From Bin5 sp965221345 (GTDB lineage Bacteria; Chloroflexota; Anaerolineae; Caldilineales; Caldilineaceae): DNA of 64,000 nt. Shown piece by piece: positions 1-8,383 of the stretch (position 1 is its first letter; each line of letters begins with the position of its first letter). Made by a program: the position numbers and the translations under genes. The notes beneath the pieces are model-generated. The model was given only the letters and a program-made list of their open reading frames with translations, was not told the DNA's origin and did no database searches. The DNA is taken from NCBI GenBank assembly GCA_965221345.1, contig CBDCSD010000001.1:2170001-2234000 (forward strand). Reading direction: 5' to 3'.

Positions 1-45
1 CGCGCTCCCAGCGCCTATCACGCCTATTTTGACTGCGGTTCCCAT
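1..45 (-). CDS. N-terminus of a Rossmann-fold enzyme (GH4 glycosidase or Gfo/Idh/MocA oxidoreductase), cut by the window edge
   Basis: Reading the minus strand from position 45 gives ATG followed by M-G-T-A-V-K-I-G-V-I-G-A-G-S and then the window ends. The G-x-G-x-x-S/G glycine-rich turn is the NAD-binding start of a Rossmann fold. An AGGAG motif sits 8 bases before the ATG, which supports this start. The gene follows the two LplB/LplC-type permeases in the same direction. In Bacillus subtilis lplABCD the next gene encodes a GH4 alpha-galacturonidase, whose N-terminus looks like this one. Gfo/Idh/MocA oxidoreductases begin the same way, so the family is undecided. Confidence 0.6.
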   Translation of the reverse strand, partial: MGTAVKIGVIGAGSA

Positions 46-179
46 AGCATATGCTCCTGTTCTGGATGTGATGTGTTTTGTCAGACTGGAGGATAGTCAG
101 AATAAAATGATATTGGGGAATGCCGGTGTGGACCTGGTACGCGATGTGTGAGGCGTGTACTCTTTCGCCAACTATGCAG

Positions 180-1061
180 CTATCCCTTTACGGCACCCAG
201 CCGGATTCCGTGAATGAAGTAGCGTTGCAAGAACGGGTAGACGATCAGGATCGGCACCGTGGCGACGACGATGTTGGCGGCCCGAATCGACCGATCCGAC
301 AAATTGTAAATGTCTTCCATGTTGACTGTCAGAATCTGCAAATTCATGTCGACCACCACTGTACGCAGGAAGGTCATGATCGGGTACTTGGAGTTGTCCA
401 TAATCAGAACCATGCCGTCAAACCAGGCATTCCAGTGGAAAACCGCGGCGAAGAGAGTGAGCGTCGCCAGCGCCGGCACTGAAAGTGGCAGAAAGACGTA
501 GTAAAGCGTACCCCAATAGGAGGCGCCATCGATGATCGCAGCCTCTTCCAACTCCTTCGGGATCCCGCGGAAAAAGTTCATCAGCAGAATCACGTTCCAG
601 ATCGGTAGCGCGCCTGGCAGGACCAGCGCCCAAAGGCTGTTGAGCAGCCCCAGGTTGCGGATCACCATCCACCATGGGATCAGGCCCCCATTGAACAGCA
701 TGGCGATCAGCACGATCCACATGAAAACCGAGCGCCCTTTCAACTCTTCAGACGACTTTGAAAGAGGATATGCTGCTAATATCGTCATCCCCATGTTGAT
801 GGACGTTCCCAACACCGTGCGAGTCACCGAGACCAGAAACGCTTTGTAGACCGGCCCCGCCTCCAGGATCTCAAGATAGTTCTGGAATGTCGCTCCCAGC
901 GGCCACAGCGTGACAAACCCGCCCATGGAGGCGGCCCGATTGCTCAGCGAAATCGCGATTACATGCACCATGGGAAACAGGCAGGCCAAGCCGAAAAGAA
1001 ACACAAAGAGATAGTTTCCTATGTCAAACAACCGGCTGGCCAAACTCTTTTCATGTATCAT
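180..1061 (-). CDS. carbohydrate ABC transporter permease, LplC/YtcP type
   Basis: Inner-membrane permease subunit of a binding-protein-dependent oligosaccharide importer. The product has about six hydrophobic segments and a clear EAA loop (E-L-E-E-A-A-I-I-D-G-A, then L-P-L-S-V-P), the contact site for the ATPase. It ends in the basic I-R-L-G-A-V-K-G tail common in LplC-type permeases. A longer reading frame starts with TTG at 1088. The ATG at 1061 is preferred because it follows GGAAGA and matches the usual N-terminus (M-I-H-E-K-S). It lies downstream of the LplB-like partner and two binding-protein genes. No ATPase gene is in the window; such importers often share one encoded elsewhere. Confidence 0.88.
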   Translation of the reverse strand: MIHEKSLASRLFDIGNYLFVFLFGLACLFPMVHVIAISLSNRAASMGGFVTLWPLGATFQNYLEILEAGPVYKAFLVSVTRTVLGTSINMGMTILAAYPLSKSSEELKGRSVFMWIVLIAMLFNGGLIPWWMVIRNLGLLNSLWALVLPGALPIWNVILLMNFFRGIPKELEEAAIIDGASYWGTLYYVFLPLSVPALATLTLFAAVFHWNAWFDGMVLIMDNSKYPIMTFLRTVVVDMNLQILTVNMEDIYNLSDRSIRAANIVVATVPILIVYPFLQRYFIHGIRLGAVKG

Positions 1062-1106
1062 TGTTCTTCCAATGCCCGACGTCAACAACCATATGAGTTG
1101 CCCCGT

Positions 1107-2060
1107 TCAGAAAATGCGATATCCGGCATACCGACTGGCCAGCCGGTACGCCACCACAATCAGAACGAAACCCATCGCTGACTGGAAAAGCCCTACCGCT
1201 GCCGCCATACTATAGCGCGCGGAGATGAGACCGGCGCGGTAGACGTATGTATCGATTATATCGGCCGTTTCATATACGGTCGGGTTATATAAGGTCAGCA
1301 CCTGTTCGAAACCAGCTTGAAGGACATTCCCCAAGTTCAAGCAAGCGATCAGTATGACCATCGATATGATTCCTGGAATATTGACGTGGCGAATACGTTG
1401 CCAGCGGTTGGCGCCGTCGATAGCAGCCGCCTCATGCAGCACCGGGTCGATGCCCGTCAGCGCCGCCAGGTAGATGATGGTCGCCCAACCGGCCTCTTTC
1501 CACAGATTCGTGATTACGATGATTGGACGGAACCAGGTGTTACTGCCCAGAAAAAGGATCGGATCAAAGCCTGCAAACTCGATTGCCCGATTGATCATCC
1601 CCGATGTCGACAGCAAGTCCAGCAGAATGCCCCCTAGCACGATCCAGGAGAGGAAATGGGGAAGGTAGATAATCGTCTGCACCGTACGCTTGAAGATCAG
1701 CGACCGCATCTCGTTGAGCAGCAGCGCCAAAGAGACGGCCATAAATTGGAGAGTTACGATCTTCGAAATGGCGATAATGAACGAGTTGGCGAGGACGCTC
1801 TTGAAGTCGGGATTGGCGAAGATAAACTCGAAATGCTTTAAACCGACCCAAGGCGACCCGCCGAATCCCAGGCCCGGGTTGAAATCCTGGAAGGCGATTA
1901 TTACGCCGTACATGGGGTAATAGTGGAAGAGTGCAAGCTGGATGACGGGCAACACCATCATGACGTAGAGAGGCCATGACCGTGCCATATAGTTGCGGAA
2001 TCTGGTGCGGCGGACGGCCGCTTCATCCGCTACTCCCCGGACCGGTTGCGCAACTGCCAT
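1107..2060 (-). CDS. carbohydrate ABC transporter permease, LplB type
   Basis: Second permease subunit (317 aa), pairing with the LplC-like protein just downstream. Hydrophobic segments begin near residue 30 (L-Y-V-M-M-V-L-P), and the EAA loop reads H-E-A-A-A-I-D-G-A-N-R-W-Q-R-I. The cytosolic N-terminus is short. About 45 bases separate the two permease genes, so they are probably co-transcribed. The ribosome site is weak (AGGGA about 8 bases before the ATG), which fits lower expression than the binding protein. LplB-type permeases import uronate-containing or other complex oligosaccharides; the substrate here is not visible from sequence. Confidence 0.88.
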   Translation of the reverse strand: MAVAQPVRGVADEAAVRRTRFRNYMARSWPLYVMMVLPVIQLALFHYYPMYGVIIAFQDFNPGLGFGGSPWVGLKHFEFIFANPDFKSVLANSFIIAISKIVTLQFMAVSLALLLNEMRSLIFKRTVQTIIYLPHFLSWIVLGGILLDLLSTSGMINRAIEFAGFDPILFLGSNTWFRPIIVITNLWKEAGWATIIYLAALTGIDPVLHEAAAIDGANRWQRIRHVNIPGIISMVILIACLNLGNVLQAGFEQVLTLYNPTVYETADIIDTYVYRAGLISARYSMAAAVGLFQSAMGFVLIVVAYRLASRYAGYRIF

Positions 2061-2135
2061 CGGGTTTTCCCTGGGAAGTTAGGTGAACTGTAACTTGCCT
2101 GCGAGAATGGCCGGACGCGTGCTGGGCAGGAGATG

Positions 2136-2165
2136 GGGGCGCCCTCAACCCACCAAGGGCGCCCC
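2136..2165 (-). promoter_or_regulatory. strong hairpin between binding-protein gene and permease genes
   Basis: A perfect 10-bp inverted repeat (GGGGCGCCCT / AGGGCGCCCC) with a 10-base loop lies 28 bases after the stop codon of the binding-protein gene and before the permease start. It has no U-run on the transcribed strand. It is better read as an mRNA-stabilising or attenuating hairpin than as a full terminator. Such hairpins let a binding protein be made in excess over its permeases. Confidence 0.6.
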
Positions 2166-2193
2166 TCAAGCTATGCACAGCGAAGTACGTTAT

Positions 2194-3984
2194 CTATGAC
2201 CTTGCCGCCGCCCACCATTCGTTTACTTCCTGCGTCATCTGGTCACCGCCCTGGCTCTTCCACTGATCGACGAATTCGTCGAAAGCGCTCAGAGGCTTCT
2301 CGCCGATCATGATGCCAAGCACCGTCTCCACGTGCAGCTTGCTCAGGTCGCTGCCCCGTTCTATCATCGTCGGCGTCGGCAGACTCTGGTACTGTGTAAT
2401 CTTGCCCTGTTCGGCTGTCTCCAGAATGAAGAGGCGCGACTGCTTTCCCAGTATACTCACGCCGGTGGGATCCTCGAGCGAAAGCGTCTGGTAAGCGTCT
2501 CGTTCCTCAGACGGAATCTTTCCCCACTCTTCAAGCTGATAATTTATCGAGTTGGCAACGTGGCGGGGATCGATCATGCCGCTGCCGCGCGTTCCGATCG
2601 GGCCGATCGCCCATGCGGACCAGTAAATTGGGTTGATGGCGACCGAGCCATCTTCCTGAAATTCGTAGTTCTGGCCTTCCCAGCCATGGAATCGGCGATC
2701 ATAGTCCTCGGTCAATTCGTGCATAAAGTTCGCGATCTCGAAGATCTTGTCGACATGCTCCATTCCGCGGCGGAAACAGAAGGGGCTGCTTTTGAAATTG
2801 TTCTCCGTGTGCCGCGCCCGCACTCCGTCGGGACCGGCAGGATTGTCGGCAAAAGCCCATACGGTATCCGGATCGTTGCGCACTGTGTCCAGCCATGCAC
2901 CCCATGAAGGCGTGTAATGTATGCCGCACTGGCTCGCGGCCACGTCCTGGATCGAGTCCGACGTGCCGATCGTGAAGAAATCTTCGCGGAAAATACCGTC
3001 CTGGTACCACTGGTTCAACAGCGCTAGCGGCTCCCGCATCTCGTCGCGGATGCTGTCGAAGACCAGTTCGCCGCCGACCTCGGTCCAGTGGCCTGGTACA
3101 ACGCCGTGAGGCGCCCAGATCGGATCGATGCTGCCGAACCACGTCGGCCGAAAGCTCTTGTTGGCCAGCAGACCGATCGTGGTCCCAGGCGCTCCCTTGC
3201 CAATGTCAGCCTCGACAATGGCCATTGCCGTATCGTGTAACTCGTCCAGCGTCTGCGGCACATCCAGACTGAGCGCGTCAAACCAGTCCTGCCGGTACCA
3301 GAGAATGTTGTCGTTGTGTGCCAGATCCTCTACCCGCGGCAGCCCATATTTCCGCCCGTTGACCGTTGTGAAAATCCAGGGCAGTTCACCGTACTCCGCC
3401 CAAATGTCTTGCCACCGCTGGCTGGCGTACATCGTGTAGGCGTCGGTAATGTCCTCCAGCAGGTTGGCCTCTACCATCTTTACGAAAATGTTTGACGGCA
3501 CAGTTTCCAGATAGTCGGGCATGTCCCCGCTAGCCATCGCAAGGTTGTACTTGGTCGTGGCCTCGTCACCTCCGGACCAGCTCCAAGAGACTGTGAGCTT
3601 GACGCCGAAAAGTTTTTCGATCATGCGCGTGAAGGGGTTGTTCTCCAACGAATCCCCTTCGCCGAATTTGGTCTGGGAGTCAACCCGGCGCGTAGTCGAG
3701 ATCTCGATCGGCTCTTGTCCGGGTGCAGGCGGCAGGCCCTCCGGCAGATCAGGCAGCTCTGTCGTCCAACCCCTGGGATTATCCGGACTTCCGGGCATGT
3801 CCGCGCCCAGCAACTCAGGGACCGACTGGGTTGCGGATTGCGACATGGCGTCGGACCCGTCGCCAGCGCTGGTTGCTGGCTCGGGCGCGCCGCCCGGCGC
3901 GCAGGCCGCCACCAGTGCGGTGGCGCCCGCGGAGCCGCTCAACTGTAGAAATTGACGTCTGGAAAAGTTTGCACGGTTTGACAT
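2194..3984 (-). CDS. extracellular solute-binding lipoprotein, LplA/YtcQ type (paralogue 1)
   Basis: Substrate-binding subunit of the importer, 596 aa, exported and anchored to the membrane. The N-terminus carries a twin-arginine-like motif (S-R-R-Q-F-L) at residues 8-13, a hydrophobic stretch and a lipobox L-V-A-A-C with the lipidated Cys at 28. A Pro/Ala/Ser linker follows. The body is a family 1-like binding protein rich in Trp and Tyr, as in oligosaccharide binders. AAGGAG lies 10 bases before the ATG. Its closest visible relative is the adjacent gene at 4494-6275, mostly alignable along its length. The two permease genes follow on the same strand. Confidence 0.9.
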   Translation of the reverse strand: MSNRANFSRRQFLQLSGSAGATALVAACAPGGAPEPATSAGDGSDAMSQSATQSVPELLGADMPGSPDNPRGWTTELPDLPEGLPPAPGQEPIEISTTRRVDSQTKFGEGDSLENNPFTRMIEKLFGVKLTVSWSWSGGDEATTKYNLAMASGDMPDYLETVPSNIFVKMVEANLLEDITDAYTMYASQRWQDIWAEYGELPWIFTTVNGRKYGLPRVEDLAHNDNILWYRQDWFDALSLDVPQTLDELHDTAMAIVEADIGKGAPGTTIGLLANKSFRPTWFGSIDPIWAPHGVVPGHWTEVGGELVFDSIRDEMREPLALLNQWYQDGIFREDFFTIGTSDSIQDVAASQCGIHYTPSWGAWLDTVRNDPDTVWAFADNPAGPDGVRARHTENNFKSSPFCFRRGMEHVDKIFEIANFMHELTEDYDRRFHGWEGQNYEFQEDGSVAINPIYWSAWAIGPIGTRGSGMIDPRHVANSINYQLEEWGKIPSEERDAYQTLSLEDPTGVSILGKQSRLFILETAEQGKITQYQSLPTPTMIERGSDLSKLHVETVLGIMIGEKPLSAFDEFVDQWKSQGGDQMTQEVNEWWAAARS

Positions 3985-4113
3985 GGCTAAATTTCTCCTT
4001 TCCGGATTGAGTCTAGCGCTTAGGATGCTTTCTACGACAGACGATATAGTAGTAGTTTCGGGCCAAGCTGCTGTCCTTGCAAATCTCAGGCTGAAAGGGG
4101 TCCGCGGGAGCTT

Positions 4114-4142
4114 ACTATACAGAACAAGTAGGGTTGCGTCAA
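4114..4142 (-). promoter_or_regulatory. sigma70-like promoter of binding-protein gene 1
   Basis: On the minus strand TTGACG, a 17-base spacer and TATAGT lie about 130 bases upstream of the ATG at 3984. The stretch TTTTTGCCGCGATTGAC leading into the -35 box is nearly the same as that before the promoter of the paralogous gene (TTTTTGCTGCGATTGAC). This suggests a shared UP-element or regulator site. Confidence 0.65.
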
Positions 4143-4422
4143 TCGCGGCAAAAAGAAGTGGTCAATCCCAAACTTGTGTATGAATGAAAAGACGGGATAG
4201 CTGAAATGATCGAAACAAGGGCTGGTTAGGTAAAGTGGACCGCACTGCGGGGATGGCTTGCGCACCCGTGCGCGGCCAGAATATGGCAGATTTTCGCGGA
4301 TTCCTGTGCGTCTTGCGGCGTCTTCGACCACTTTTCCTTGTTCCGTCTGTAGGAATGGCTTGAGGAGGACCCTGTGAAACGACCAGCATCGCAATTCCAA
4401 AGCGAGGGTCGTCTTACAGCTA

Positions 4423-4464
4423 GGAAAAAAAGAAAGGGGTGCCTTCATGCAGTTGAGGGCACCC
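4423..4464 (-). terminator. rho-independent terminator after binding-protein gene 2
   Basis: Minus strand: GGGTGCC, a 14-base loop and GGCACCC, then CTTTCTTTTTTTCC. The stem starts about 30 bases after the stop codon at 4494. A U-rich tract directly after the stem is the classic intrinsic terminator layout. It separates the second binding-protein gene from the promoter of the first. Confidence 0.75.
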
Positions 4465-4493
4465 TCTTCTCTCACAAAAATGCGATTCCCCAC

Positions 4494-6275
4494 TCAAGAC
4501 TTTGTGGCCCACCATTCATTCACTTCCTGCGTTATTAGGTCGCCGCCCTGACTCTTCCACTGACCGACAAACTCGTCGAACGCGCTCATCGGTTTGTCGC
4601 CGATGATGATGCCAAGGATCGTCTCGTCTTGCAGCTTATTGAGGTCGCTGTTTCGCTCTATCATTGTTGGCGTAGGCAGGCTCTGGAATGCGTTGATTTT
4701 CCCCTGTTCGGCAGTATCCAGAATGAATAGAAGCGCCTCCTTTCCCGTTATCGTCACACCGGTCGGGTCCTCGAGCGACAATGTCTGGTAAGCGTCCCGC
4801 TCCTCAACAGGAATGTCGGCCCACTCCAACTGATAGCGGACCTCGTTGGCACGGTTTGCGGGGTCGATATTACCGCTGCCGCGGGTGCCGATTGGTCCGA
4901 TGGCAGCGAACTTCCAAAAGAAATTCGTAGTAGCAACCGAACCGTCCTCCTGGAACTCGTAGTCGTTGCCCTCCCAGCCGTGAAAGCGCCGGTCGTGTTC
5001 TTCGGACAACTCCTGCATGAAGTTGGTAATCTTGAAGATCTCTTCCACGTGTTCCATCCCCTTGCGGAAGCAGAACGGCGAAGGATAAAAGCTGCTCGCG
5101 GAGCTACGCCCACGGGCGCCATTAGGGCCGGCCGGATTGTCGGCGAAGGCCCACACAGTTTCGGGATCGTTGCGCACCGTATCCAGCCAAGCGCCCCACG
5201 ACGGTGTGTAGTGAATGCCGCACTGGCTGGATGCCACGTCCTGGATCGAGTCCGAGGTGCTGAACGTAAAGAAATCCTTACGGAAGACTCCGTCCTGGTA
5301 CCATTGGCTCAGGAGTTCCAGCGGCTCTCTCATCTCTTCGCGAATGCTGTCGAAGACCAACTCGCCTCCAAGGTCGCTCCATTGGTGTGGCATGACTCCG
5401 TAGGGCGCCCAAATCGGATCAATGCTGCCGAACCAGTTGGCGCCATAGGAACTGTTGGCCAGCAGGCCGACTGTGGTGCCCGGCGCACCCTTGCCGATGT
5501 CGGCTTCGACCACTGCCAAGGCAGTATCGCGCAGCTCGTCAAGCGTCTGCGGGACCGACAGTCCGAGTTTGTCGAACCAGTCCTTCCTGTACCAGAGGAT
5601 GTGGTCATTCTGGGCCAGTTGCGATACGAAGGGTAACCCATATTTGCGGCCATTGACTGAGGAATAAATCCAAGGAAGGTCGCCGTACTGCGCCCACGTG
5701 TCCTGCCAGCGCTGGCTGGCGTACATGGTAAATGCGTCGGTGATATCCTCCAGCAGATTGGCTTCTACCATCTTGAGGAAGATGCTGGACGGCACAGTCT
5801 CCAGGTAGTCGGGCATATCACCGCTGGCCATGGCCAGATTGTACTTGGTTGTCTGTTCGTCACCCGCCGACCAACTCCAGGCTACCGTGAGCTTGACGCC
5901 GAAGAGCTTTTCAATCATTCGGGACCAGGGATTGCTCTCCAGTGAATCCCCTTCGCCGAAGGCGGTCTGGGAGTCCACGCGCCGCGTAATCGAGATCTCG
6001 ATTGGTTCCTGTCCTGGAGCAGGGGGGAGACCCTCGGGCAGGTCGGGCAGGACGGTGGTCCAGCCATTAGGATGATCTGGACTTCCAGGCATGTCCGCGC
6101 CCAGCAGCTCCGGGATCGACTGGGTTGCCGACTGCTGCATGGCGGCGGAACCTTCTCCGGAACTCGCCGCTTCAGGCGCGCCACCCGGGGCGCACGCCGC
6201 AATCAATGCGGTTGTGCCTACTGTTCCGCTCAACTTCAGAAAATGGCGTCTCGAAAGAGTTGTTCTCTTCGTCAT
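4494..6275 (-). CDS. extracellular solute-binding lipoprotein, LplA/YtcQ type (paralogue 2)
   Basis: A 593-aa paralogue of the protein encoded at 2194-3984. It has the same architecture: RR motif (S-R-R-H-F-L), lipobox L-I-A-A-C with Cys 28, Ala/Ser linker and binding domain. AAGGAG lies 10 bases before the ATG. The gene has its own promoter and terminator and no permeases of its own, so it probably feeds the same permease pair downstream. Differences from paralogue 1 are scattered, including the segment after 'DNPAGP' (G-A-R-G-R-S-S-A versus D-G-V-R-A-R-H-T), as expected if ligand preference has diverged. The specific sugar is unknown. Confidence 0.88.
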   Translation of the reverse strand: MTKRTTLSRRHFLKLSGTVGTTALIAACAPGGAPEAASSGEGSAAMQQSATQSIPELLGADMPGSPDHPNGWTTVLPDLPEGLPPAPGQEPIEISITRRVDSQTAFGEGDSLESNPWSRMIEKLFGVKLTVAWSWSAGDEQTTKYNLAMASGDMPDYLETVPSSIFLKMVEANLLEDITDAFTMYASQRWQDTWAQYGDLPWIYSSVNGRKYGLPFVSQLAQNDHILWYRKDWFDKLGLSVPQTLDELRDTALAVVEADIGKGAPGTTVGLLANSSYGANWFGSIDPIWAPYGVMPHQWSDLGGELVFDSIREEMREPLELLSQWYQDGVFRKDFFTFSTSDSIQDVASSQCGIHYTPSWGAWLDTVRNDPETVWAFADNPAGPNGARGRSSASSFYPSPFCFRKGMEHVEEIFKITNFMQELSEEHDRRFHGWEGNDYEFQEDGSVATTNFFWKFAAIGPIGTRGSGNIDPANRANEVRYQLEWADIPVEERDAYQTLSLEDPTGVTITGKEALLFILDTAEQGKINAFQSLPTPTMIERNSDLNKLQDETILGIIIGDKPMSAFDEFVGQWKSQGGDLITQEVNEWWATKS

Positions 6276-6405
6276 TTAGTCCGTTCTCCTTTTCTGTGTA
6301 AATTCCTAGGGGAGGGTAGCGTGCAGAAAGGTAAGGCACAGTGCTGTGATTGCATTTCAGAAAGCGGCAATCTCGATTTTGCCAGCGTCATGGTGCAGGG
6401 TTTCA

Positions 6406-6434
6406 ATTGTACAAGGCCAGATCGACCGTGTCAA
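6406..6434 (-). promoter_or_regulatory. sigma70-like promoter with overlapping palindrome, binding-protein gene 2
   Basis: On the minus strand a consensus TTGACA, a 17-base spacer and TACAAT lie 131 bases before the ATG at 6275, nearly the same distance as for paralogue 1. The -35 box is embedded in the near-perfect palindrome GATTGAC-ACG-GTCGATC (6420-6436). That is the kind of site a dimeric repressor would use. The promoter of paralogue 1 keeps only the left half-site (GATTGAC). Confidence 0.7.
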
Positions 6435-6807
6435 TCGCAGCAAAAACTGGGGTTCTGAAACACACTATCATGTGGCCATCGCCGACTGCTCTCCACCGAA
6501 CCAAAGGGCCGACAGGAAACGAACGATCACTTTCAATTCTGTCCAACCACAAGTCCTGCAAGTCCTGATTCAGGCCACTTCTTTAACCAGATCAAGGAGG
6601 AACACAACGCTGGAAAAGTCTTTGTTATGACTTGAAAATAGCAAGCGGAGAACTGCTGCTACGCACGTCCAGGGAGTTTTCAAACAGTAAGTAGTCCATC
6701 GTTATGTGGTGTAAGAACTGTCAATGGATGCAGAGCCAACTCGCTTGTTTTGACTGCTCCGAGCACGGGCTCAATGACACAAGTTAGCGCCACCCAGCCA
6801 GCGAGAC

Positions 6808-6855
6808 AAAAAAAGCGACCCTGTTCACGATGTAGGTCGTGTTCAGGATCGCTTG
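6808..6855 (-). terminator. rho-independent terminator after the SH3-repeat gene
   Basis: On the minus strand AGCGATCCTGAACACGA and its imperfect complement fold into a long hairpin with three mismatches. It is followed directly by seven T residues and TGTCTC. It lies about 110 bases past the stop codon at 6964 and closes the SH3 transcript. Confidence 0.7.
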
Positions 6856-6963
6856 AGCCTCGCAGATTTCCAAGCTGTCAACCGCGGAAGAAACGAAGAA
6901 TGAGAAGTTATACTAATTGGCAGGGCTAAGACAGCCTGCAATGCACTTCTCGCCTTACAATTC

Positions 6964-8145
6964 TCACCCGTCGCTCATCTCCATTCCCTCTTCCACTGGC
7001 AGTTCTTCAAACTGCCCAGAGGTCGTTACATAGGTGGCGGACACCCAACCGTAACCACTGGGAAGATCGGCTAGGGCGACCTTTATCCAGTCCCCGGCTG
7101 CCGTCCGACCAATCCCGTTAAATGTTACGCCGGCGACTGCCTTGGCGACGATGTCGTACGTGGTACCGGGGCCGGCGCGCACGTTCAAACGCTGGCCGAA
7201 ACTGTTGACAGTGACAACAACCTTCTCGGTTGGGCCCGCAGGTGTAGGAGTAGCAGTTGGCGTCTCTTCCTCGGCAATGGGAGTGATTTCCTCTCCTGGA
7301 ATCGTAAACTCTTCAATTGCCAACGAATCTCCACTCACGACAAGAAGCTCTTCAGCCAGTGCCCAACCGTGGATCCCATTGTCGCCATATACAAAATACC
7401 AACTGCTGTCTTCAGTGCGATAGGCCGCTGTCAGACGAGAGCCGGCCCTGAAGTGAGCGACAAATGCGCCGTCTTCGCCATCCCACAGGACTGCACCGCC
7501 AATCCGAGCCAATGACAGAGCGGTTGGGCCTTCTGGCGGCACAAAGGGCGTCGGAGTTGGCTCTGGCATTGATTCTTCTGTCGGCTCAGGTGTTGTCTGC
7601 TCCTGCATCGACTCGTCCGAGGGCGAGGACGTGGCCTCCGCCATGCTCGAATCCGGCGTTCCCATAGCTTCCGGAGCTGGCGAGGACTCTTCTTCCGGCT
7701 CCGGCGTAACCGTCCCAGTTACCTCCATCACCTCCGCTGAAACAGTGTCAGATGTTGGCGTTGGCGTTAGTGTTGGCGTCGGCGAAAGCGTCGGCGTCGG
7801 CGTCGGCACTTCTACCGGCAAGCGACCAAGACCCGCAGCCAACAGCGTACTCACTTCGACCCAACCTTCAGTCAGGTCCCTCGTCTTAACCAGCACCCAT
7901 TGAAGGTCGGTTGAGCGCAACTGGACCGTAACCAACATACCACCCACGAGCCTCTGCATCGGCTCGCCGTCCGGTCGATCGTGAAGCGTCGCCCCTTGGT
8001 TGCGGACGACCCCCAGGACGGTTGGAGTACTGGGCGTTGACTGTGCAATTGCTCTTTCGTGTCCGCCGCCGTGAACTGAACCAGGCTGGATAAGCGCGTA
8101 AATAATTAGCGCAGCGAACCCCAAGACGAGTCGAATCTTCATCAT
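6964..8145 (-). CDS. secreted multi-SH3-domain protein with Pro/Thr-rich linker
   Basis: Exported protein, about 393 aa from the chosen start. The ATG at 8145 (ATGATGAAG) is preferred over an upstream frame start at 8244 because it directly follows GGGGAGAGA and opens a signal peptide (M-M-K-I-R-L-V-L-G-F-A-A). Three SH3b-like beta domains are visible. The first, near residues 45-115, has R-N-Q-G-A-T-L-H-D-R-P; the second lies in the middle; the C-terminal one has the diagnostic L-N-V-R-A-G-P-G-T-T-Y. A low-complexity linker of P-T-P-T-L repeats, then acidic Ser/Glu/Pro, joins the first two. Bacterial SH3 repeats often bind cell-wall or surface ligands. The next gene upstream encodes a membrane-fusion protein, but a link is only positional. 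Confidence 0.8.
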   Translation of the reverse strand: MMKIRLVLGFAALIIYALIQPGSVHGGGHERAIAQSTPSTPTVLGVVRNQGATLHDRPDGEPMQRLVGGMLVTVQLRSTDLQWVLVKTRDLTEGWVEVSTLLAAGLGRLPVEVPTPTPTLSPTPTLTPTPTSDTVSAEVMEVTGTVTPEPEEESSPAPEAMGTPDSSMAEATSSPSDESMQEQTTPEPTEESMPEPTPTPFVPPEGPTALSLARIGGAVLWDGEDGAFVAHFRAGSRLTAAYRTEDSSWYFVYGDNGIHGWALAEELLVVSGDSLAIEEFTIPGEEITPIAEEETPTATPTPAGPTEKVVVTVNSFGQRLNVRAGPGTTYDIVAKAVAGVTFNGIGRTAAGDWIKVALADLPSGYGWVSATYVTTSGQFEELPVEEGMEMSDG

Positions 8146-8383
8146 TCTCTCCCCAACACTCGAATGTGGTTCGTCATTGCGCTCTCCTTTGGGTGCATAG
8201 GACGAAGTGTCGATTGCAAAAAGGCGCCAAGGCAAACAGGGCACCCTCCATGCCGCCCTTTATTGACGCCTGGGCCAGGCTATAATTTCACCCGCGGACT
8301 ATTGCCTACTGTCTGTCCACAGGTCAGAGACATACGACGCCCAGCACCGCAAGGCGGGTTTGAGCTGTCAAAGGCTAAAGAAA

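Noticed and set aside
4086..4493. 135-residue frame between the two binding-protein genes
   Set aside because: It spans the terminator of one gene and the promoter of the next and resembles no family.
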